From Taiwanofungus camphoratus (taxonomy: Eukaryota > Basidiomycota > Agaricomycetes > Polyporales > Taiwanofungaceae): a stretch of DNA of 64,000 bases. A model generated the notes under the pieces. It saw nothing but the letters and a program-made list of their open reading frames with translations. It searched no databases and was not told the DNA's origin. The first letter of the stretch is position 1. Every line of letters begins with the position of its first letter. Where the stretch lies: assembly GCA_003999685.1 (NCBI GenBank), contig CP021222.1, positions 1,550,001 through 1,614,000 of the forward strand, read 5' to 3'. A program made the position numbers and the translations under genes. Shown here one piece after another: positions 57,932 to 64,000 of the stretch.

Positions 57932-58979
57932 ATGTTACCGGCACTGCGTCGCTTCCCAATTTCCCCTTCCCCGTCTTTGTATTCGACAGTGTCAGGCGCA
58001 AGTCTCACGGCGCTCGACCAGTGGATCAGCTCCAAAAAGACACTCACCTTCCGCGACACTCTCAGGCCGGAGCACCTGTCTGATCTCTACATCACTTTGC
58101 CCACACGCGACGGCACCTTTCATCCATATACGCATCCCAAAGAGGGGAAACCGTTAGCTTATGGCCATCATCTTGCATTCTTTCATCCTCGGAACTCAGA
58201 GCGCGCTCTACGCCCGGATGGCACAGATATGGACTTCTGCCCTCCTGAGCCGTGGACGAGGAGAATGTGGGCCGGTGGCAAGATTGACTGGAGAAGCCCG
58301 CTTCTGATTGGGGAGAAGGTCACCGCCACATCCACGATCGGATCCGTGGACAAGAAAGGTTTCGAGAAAGGTTCGCCGATGGTCTTTGTGAAGCAGAAGA
58401 TTGAGTACAGGAAAGAGAGCAGCAGTGAAGTTGCCATAGAGGAGGAGCGGTCACACGTATACCTTGCCGCTCCGGGAAACGGAAGGGTCGTGAGAGAAGG
58501 TGCGAGTCGTGCTGTCGCTCTATATCCCCGATGATTGATGAGATACATCGACCGAGTAGTCAAGGATCTGCCCAACCCAGATTTTGTATTTGAATGGATG
58601 CCGAGCGCCATCACATTGTTCCGGTTCTCTGCTTTGACTTTCAATGGACATTACATCCATCTTGACAGGGACTATGCAACGAAGTCGGAAGGGTATCCCG
58701 GTGAGTATATTTACTCCTTACACTTAGCTAGCTACAATGTAACGGGATTCAGAGAGACTTGTCCACGGGCCCTTGACTGCCCTTATGTTACTGGAAACCA
58801 CTGCGTTTTACTCGCCAAGTGTAGCCTTCAAGGCGTTTGAGTATCGTGCGCTGAACCCCTTAGTTGTCAATCGTCCTGTGAAACTCTGTGGAGCTTGGCG
58901 GGATAAGAAGGCGATCATTATGTGGGCGGAGGAAGTCGAAAGTCAAGTCGTTGGTATGGTCGGCAAAATCACTTTATAA
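57932..58979 (+). CDS. HTD2: HTD2, mitochondrial 3-hydroxyacyl-thioester dehydratase
   Basis: Hot-dog fold dehydratase of mitochondrial fatty acid synthesis, the pathway that supplies lipoic acid. The N-terminus MLPALRRFPISPSPSLYSTV looks like a mitochondrial presequence. The first exon contains YITLPTRDGTFHPY, HHLAFFHPRN, DMDFCPPEPWTRRMWAGGKI and MVFVKQKIEY. Introns at 58506-58559 and from about 58701 lead to PSAITLFRFSALTFNGHYIH, with the hot-dog active-site His/Asp region (FNGHYIHLDRDYA). Then LVHGPLTALMLLE and the C-terminal end WAEEVESQVVGMVGKITL. About 300 residues. The order matches fungal Htd2 proteins as I recall them. Confidence 0.88.
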
Positions 58980-59325
58980 CGGGTCTGACCGATTGTTGTA
59001 CATGTATGAGAACTTCAGAGAACAGAGCGGTCTGCAGCCCCAGTCTGATAACCACCCAACTCGATAGAATAAGTGCCGCCAACGTAAACTTTCTCAGTCT
59101 GCCACTTGCGTACGCGTTGGTGGCGTCCAATGCGTTATCACGTGATCGCTTTGAACGTGTTTAAAGCCTTGAACGCGCGACGAACTAACAACTCTCTTTC
59201 TACTCACCCCCATCATCTCTCGGCTCTTTTCTCTTCCCTCTACTTTCCAGGTCAGTCATCGAACAGTATCGATGCCATATCTGTCTGTCTAATACGCTAT
59301 TCAAACCCTTAGAAATTATAAAGCA
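58980..59325. promoter_or_regulatory. Intergenic region with histone H2B promoter
   Basis: 346 bp upstream of H2B. It contains a perfect 10-bp palindrome, ATCACGTGAT (59137-59146, a CACGTG E-box), and a CCAAT at 59127-59131, both ~190 bp from the start. CT-rich stretches (CTCTCTTTCTACTC, CTTTTCTCTTCCCTC) lie between them and the ATG, as in many fungal core promoters. Functional use is inference. Confidence 0.5.
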
Positions 59326-59974
59326 ATGGCCCCCAAGGTGAGCACTCAGCCAGCCACTTGTGTTGATTAGACACATGAGCTGACGTGTCGTGTAGCCCGC
59401 ATCCACTGCCTCAAAGGCACCTGCATCCACTGCATCTAAAGCACCTGCGAAGACTGAAAGCAAGGCGGCCAAAAAGACGGCGACAAAGTCGCAGCCTGCT
59501 GATGGGGAAAAGAAGAAGCGCCGAAAGGCTCGCAAGGAGACCTACAGCTCATATATCTACAAGGGTGCGTATGCATGTTTTTGTCGCTAGTGATGCGGCT
59601 GACGCTAAAATGGTTCGTTGAAGTGCTCAAACAAGTACATCCTGACACTGGTATATCGAATAAGGCGATGGCCATTCTGAACTCCTTCGTCAACGATATC
59701 TTCGAGCGTATTGCTACTGAGGCGTCTAGTATGTGTTACGATAGTTCTGTGGATGAGTACTTATGGGTTGTGTGTTAGAACTAGCGTCATACTCAAAGAA
59801 GTCCACCATTTCTTCACGAGAAATCCAGACAAGTGTCCGTCTTATCCTACCCGGCGAGTTGGCAAAGCACGCCATCTCGGAAGGCACGAAGTCCGTCACC
59901 AGTGCGTAACCATTTGTGTCCCAGTTGTTTTTTGGCTGATGTCCGCGGCAGAGTTCTCGTCCTCTCAGAAGTAG
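59326..59974 (+). CDS. HTB1: Histone H2B
   Basis: Core histone that pairs with H2A in the nucleosome. Exons join as MAPK, then [20 protein letters not shown] with a Lys/Ala-rich tail, [17 protein letters not shown] (the conserved tail-to-fold junction), [35 protein letters not shown], then [40 protein letters not shown] and a final short exon. All four introns are short. About 145 residues, within the family range. The tail carries two copies of the block PASTASKA, slightly longer than in yeast. The fungal H2B ubiquitination site near the C-terminus (GTKSVTK) is present. Confidence 0.96.
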
Positions 59975-60134
59975 AGTCTCGTACTATACATGTTTCATTT
60001 AGTCTTTGCTTTGTATTATGTAGCCATGATATAATGTTCATGCCTGTCCAGTATTAATGGTAATACAAGCAGAGTATGTTATCAAAGAGCATAACATAAA
60101 GGCAACGTATACGGAGACTGAGACATCTGTATCT

Positions 60135-61618
60135 TCAGAAACCTGTGAAGACCGTGAACAAGTATTTGAGGAAGGATAGTCACCTCTGCTTACCGTACTT
60201 GTTGCCAGCCTCCTTCCTGTTCCTTCGTCCCAGTGCAATCTTCTCTTCCAGAGCTTCTCGATTCTGGTACGCCTCTGTGAGTAGTGTCGATAATTGATGT
60301 CGCGTGCGTGCCCTCCCACCCAATGCCGCCCCCTACAGAATGGTTGAGTGAATCGAGAAGAGGTGTTGCCGACGGATGTTGATGTCCTCACCTTGATGTT
60401 CATCTTTGGGGCCGCGGCCGCGTCTGCGTTACCAGTTGTCAGCGCCTTCTTCTCTTCTCTCTCCTGAATCTCCTTCTTTGCCTTCTCCATCTCCCGCAAT
60501 GCATCCACTTCTTGTGCACCCTCCGTCTCCAAGTCCTCGAAACCTTTCGCCGTCCCTTTCTCCAAAGCACGTACATGAGCATCGTATTCCCGTTTCCACT
60601 TGTCATAGAAAGAACGGTAATATTGAGGGTCGTAGGCCGCCCAGGCGCCCGACGGTAATAGGTAATAGCCAGGGTATTGGTCCTGTGGAGTTGGTTCGGG
60701 AGGTACGAAATCATCAACTTTAGGAGCGGAGGAGACTCCCGGAACAGCAGAGGATGCAGGCGGTGGTACAGAAGATGTTGACACAGGTGACGCCGAAGGA
60801 ACTGCTGCATGTTTAGAAAGACTTGCTTTATCAGATCGTGAGGAAGTCAACAGGTCAGAGTTCGACGAGCCTACGTTAACAATCAACTCTGGTAACAAAC
60901 AATGGATGAATCTTAGTCCAGTCTTACCTATTGAGAAGAAATCTACGGCAGGTGCAGACGAAGGGGCATGGACAAGTGTCTGTGGACGGTCGTTCGTCTC
61001 TTCGACGGATATATTTGCCTTGCCCTTGACTAACGATGGTGGAAGAAAGGGAATAGGTACATTCTTTACCGGATTTGCGGTTTCAGCATGCTCTGTCGCA
61101 TCTCCTTCCTCTTTAGCATCTTCTACATCTTCCACTGTGGAAGTCCGGGAGGATCGACTTGCTGTAGTATTGAACACCAGGCCAGGGCCACGACCACCAC
61201 CGAGTACTCTCTCCTGTGTGATAGTTACAGGGGCCGTGTTCTTTGGAGCAGGTAACATGGATAACAATGCTGATGAGCGTGCTTTCGACTCCAGCGACTC
61301 CAGCCGTGGTTTCTTCGCCACGCGACGTGCATCGACATCATCGCCTTTGCTAGTCTCAGGCGGTAGCTCAGGAAGTCCAATCGTTATCTTTTTGGGCGCA
61401 CGTCTCGTCTTTGGAGCTGGCAATGACAAGCCGCTGAAAGGCGTAGAGGCGGAAGATGGAGCCGCTGGGGCATTCGTTGGGGGCGGGAGGGAAAATGTCG
61501 ACTTTTTGGGTGACGGAGCAAGCTTGGTCGTTAGAGAAGCTGTACTAGATATTGATGGGGTGAATTGGGCCTCAGTATCGCTGCCGTTGTCGCTGCCGTA
61601 GCCTTCGACTCCGAGCAT
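60135..61618 (-). CDS. PRCC-family protein (mitotic checkpoint regulator, MAD2B-interacting)
   Basis: The N-terminus MLGVEGYGSDNGSD (61618), a long Ser/Pro-rich and basic disordered region, and the C-terminal block are typical. That block, read across introns, is a stretch starting around 60300 with HQLSTLLTEAYQNREALEEK and IALGRRNRKEAGNKYGF, ending at 60135. The last codons lie in a tiny exon after a ~50-bp intron. The KYGF end matches human PRCC, whose C-terminal domain binds splicing components and MAD2B. Before it are YPGYYLLPSGAWAAYDP and YYRSFYDKWKREYDAHVRAL. About 450 residues. It shares a 99-bp promoter with NUP133. Nuclear. Confidence 0.85.
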
Positions 61619-61717
61619 GGTGGCGAGCACGAGAGCGGGAATTTGTCTGTATTTGCGAGACGCGTCCAAGACGCGCTGTGGACAAGTCCGTCTAGATTCC
61701 AATTCATCAGACTTCAA
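61619..61717. promoter_or_regulatory. 99-bp divergent promoter, PRCC-family gene / NUP133
   Basis: The start codons lie 99 bp apart. It contains GAGACGCGTCCAAGACGCGCTG; the ACGCGT within it is an MluI cell-cycle box sequence, as at 50575-50740. Shared use is inference. Confidence 0.5.
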
Positions 61718-64000
61718 ATGTCAACATTTTCACCGTCTCCTGTTCCTAGGCGTACTGTTCGGCGACAAACCACTTCACATGGACATTCACCTCCTATAGC
61801 GCGGCGGACGAGGGCGGGTGGAAGTAAGCCTCCTTCACGGTTTGCCACTCCAGCTCGACATCAAGAGAGATTACCGTCTGTCAGAGACGATGAATCGCAT
61901 ACGTCCGGAATGGATGTAGACGAGGGATTTGAGATCCATGAGCGTATCTCAAAGGCAGAAACTATCTTCGCGAAGTCGGAGGAGTCAACCGCGACCTTCT
62001 ATGCTCAACTACCGGTTGAGGTAAAACAGGCTTTGAGGAACGCAGGTATGCCGGGCAGCGACATCTGTGCAACTTCTGCTTTGCACTAACCGATCTTTCT
62101 GACTAGATTTCTATCGAGATGCGTACACTGGCGATGTTGATCCACTGACCGGTTTTGCTGTGGTCGCGTCTCGCGAGACATGTTTTGTGTGGAAATATTC
62201 TCAGGTATAATTCGTTCGTCGTTGTCATTAAAGTGTTATACGCTTAGACATATTACAGGCCCTGACGGGAACTCCTACATGCTATATCTTTCTCTGCCCG
62301 CAAGATGTATTCCAGGACGCCATGGTCACGCCTTTCCACGCTCTAGTACCATATGGCCCATCTCGAGAACCAGGGCTCATTATCAGTTCTCCTACAGGTC
62401 AGATTCGTTTCTGGGATAGCCTTGGAATGGGTCTTGCCGGAGGTGATAAATTTGCGCTCTCCTCGCTCGAGTTGGATGAGGGCGAGAACGTAACGACTTT
62501 AACGCGGTCAGACGTGTGTGCTCATTTGGCGATGTCTGTGTGAAGGTCCACTTACATGAATGTACCGATAGCCGAAAACATATATAGTCTCTACCTCAAA
62601 GGGTCGACTTTTTCGTCTTGTTCTTACTTCAACTGGCGGCAGCTACCACCTCGTCTCCCATGTCTTCAACCGTCCTCAATCACCACTGTCGCTCTCGCGT
62701 CTCCTTCCAACTATGTGGTCCGTACCAAATCTCCAACCCCAAGCAGGAAACATCAGTGCAGTTGCTCTTGGGGAGCAAGGTAAAGATGCGACGGGCAAAG
62801 ATGTCTGGGCAATTATAGATTTGAGACTTCAGAGATGGAACATGTCTGTCGAAGGATGGGAGGATCTAATACTCGAGGATGATATTGCGGGACCGACTCG
62901 CGTGGCTATCCGTGAAGCATTTACTTCTGCATCTCGAGATGATGCTGAATTAGATCTCGAATTGCTGGATCTGAAAATTGATAGGTGACCCACTTAATGC
63001 TAGCGCAAAAGATATAGACTCATACCGTTCCTTTTCGATTTAGTTCAAAAAACCTGGTTATGCTTGTGTCTTATGCTGGCCAGGAAGATGCATCAGTCAT
63101 GGACCTTAGCACTCACCCCCGCCGCATATATGTTGTTGTTCGTCTGCTACACACGGCGGGTGATTTCGAGGTGGTGAATGTGAAAAGCGTACCTTATCAA
63201 AGTGTGAGCCCTTTGGTTGTTTTGCGAAGGTGTAAAGTTGAAATATCGGTTTGATCTCTTAGACTTCCAGCTCGGGCGCCCCGATGCATCCTCGCTTACA
63301 GCTCATTCAGGGTGGGGAGTTGATCGCTATTCAATTTGGGGATGCAGTGACTTTCTGTGCAAGAGGTAGACCGTTTCTCACGGATGAAGCTCGCGTAATT
63401 GACTATGTCTGGCAGAGAAGGAGTATATGGACCGGCTCGAGCTGAAGTCTGCTACAGATCGCACATTAGGTGTTGGTGTTATTGAAGGGCAAAGCGAGTT
63501 ATTGGTCTTGACTGCTGCAACAATGATGAAGGCCTACTTCGATATGGATCAGATAGTCAAATTTGATCCTGAGTATGTGCTTCCACTGCAAAGAGTCCTC
63601 ACCATTCCTATAAGCTTCTTACAATTCTTGGACCGTGATACAGAACTGGCCGTGCAAATCTAATCAAGTCCACCATGACGCAAGCAATCTTGTATGGGTC
63701 CTATATCGAGGTGATTCCTGCTTTTCAGAGTCTTGTTACTTCCGTTTAAGCAGTCGTCATCAGAACCCATTACACTTCAGCTTTCCTCCAGAGATCGACG
63801 AGGAGGCACTTATGGCTGGAGCCGAACACCTCAGTCGGGCGATATTAGAGTCAAGTTCGCTCTCTGCTGATTCGCGGTCCTCAGCAACTTCAATGACGCC
63901 CATTTTTCAGATCCCGAGGTAGTGCGACCGCATCATGATCTCCAGTCGCAAATGGCGGGTCGGAAAGAGCGGCTCAGTTTTCTCATCAAATTTATCAACG
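61718..64000 (+). CDS. NUP133: NUP133-like nucleoporin, partial at the window end
   Basis: Scaffold subunit of the Y complex of the nuclear pore. It begins MSTFSPSPVPRRTVRRQT, a basic disordered leader, then the beta-propeller starting FAKSEESTATFYAQLPVEVK. Further exons give DFYRDAYTGDVDPLTGFAVV and ASRETCFVWKYSQ, then MVTPFHALVPYGPSREPGLI and ISSPTGQIRFWDSLGMG. Then WSVPNLQPQAGNISAVALGE, VWAIIDLRLQRWNMSVEGWE, YVVVRLLHTAGDFE and LIQGGELIAIQFGDAVTFCA, and further to the window edge. These propeller strands match the N-terminal domain shared by Nup133 and Nup155. The two cannot be separated with certainty by eye, but the leader, TFYAxLP and WDSLGMG favour Nup133. At least six introns. The C-terminal alpha-solenoid lies beyond the window. 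Confidence 0.8.

Overview
The window is nuclear DNA of a filamentous basidiomycete, most likely an Agaricomycete. Nearly every host gene is cut by several short introns (about 45-65 bp, GT..AG). The proteins are typically fungal (SPT6, SPT8, CSM3/Swi3, COQ11, HTD2, a SCAMP), and there is a DUF6533 membrane protein, a family common in Agaricomycetes. All assignments come from reading the sequence and recalling families; no search was run.

Layout. Positions 1-18.3 kb are a repeat block without host genes. It holds the 3' part of an old Ty3/gypsy copy cut by the window edge, then about 7.3 kb of repeats between two ~530-bp inverted arms, then a solo LTR of another family, then a Ty3/gypsy element (10251-16823) whose two LTRs differ at one visible position and which is flanked by a GCATC duplication. 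An AT-rich, CpG-poor repeat graveyard follows. Genes begin at 18.3 kb: RIB2-type deaminase (-), SPT6 (+), a small four-helix membrane protein (+) and a decaying DUF6533 gene (-). A MITE cluster lies at 28.5-29.95 kb: two hAT-type elements with 8-bp target duplications, five bases apart, one of them carrying a third element inside it.

From 30.4 kb the window is mainly housekeeping genes: SPT8 (-) and SRP54 (+) diverge from 112 bp; then PAB1 (-), SCAMP (-), a 5'-truncated LINE, an isochorismatase-like hydrolase (+), COQ11-like (+), mitochondrial adenylate kinase (+), TAE1-like N-terminal methyltransferase (-), CSM3/Swi3 (+), intron-bearing tRNA-Asn and tRNA-Ser (-), SER1 (-), a Ser/Pro-rich unknown (-), HTD2 (+), histone H2B (+), a PRCC-family protein (-), and the start of NUP133 (+), which runs off the window.

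Functional links are loose, as is usual in fungi: two transcription/chromatin factors (SPT6 elongation, SPT8 of SAGA), RNA and protein biogenesis (PAB1, SRP54, tRNAs), and mitochondrial metabolism (HTD2, COQ11, adenylate kinase). No gene cluster for a pathway and no new defence or mobile system was found. The most unusual items are the out-of-frame second zinc-knuckle ORF over the 3' end of the gypsy pol gene, the inverted-repeat-bounded repeat array, the nested MITE cluster, and an 11-nt micro-exon in SER1.
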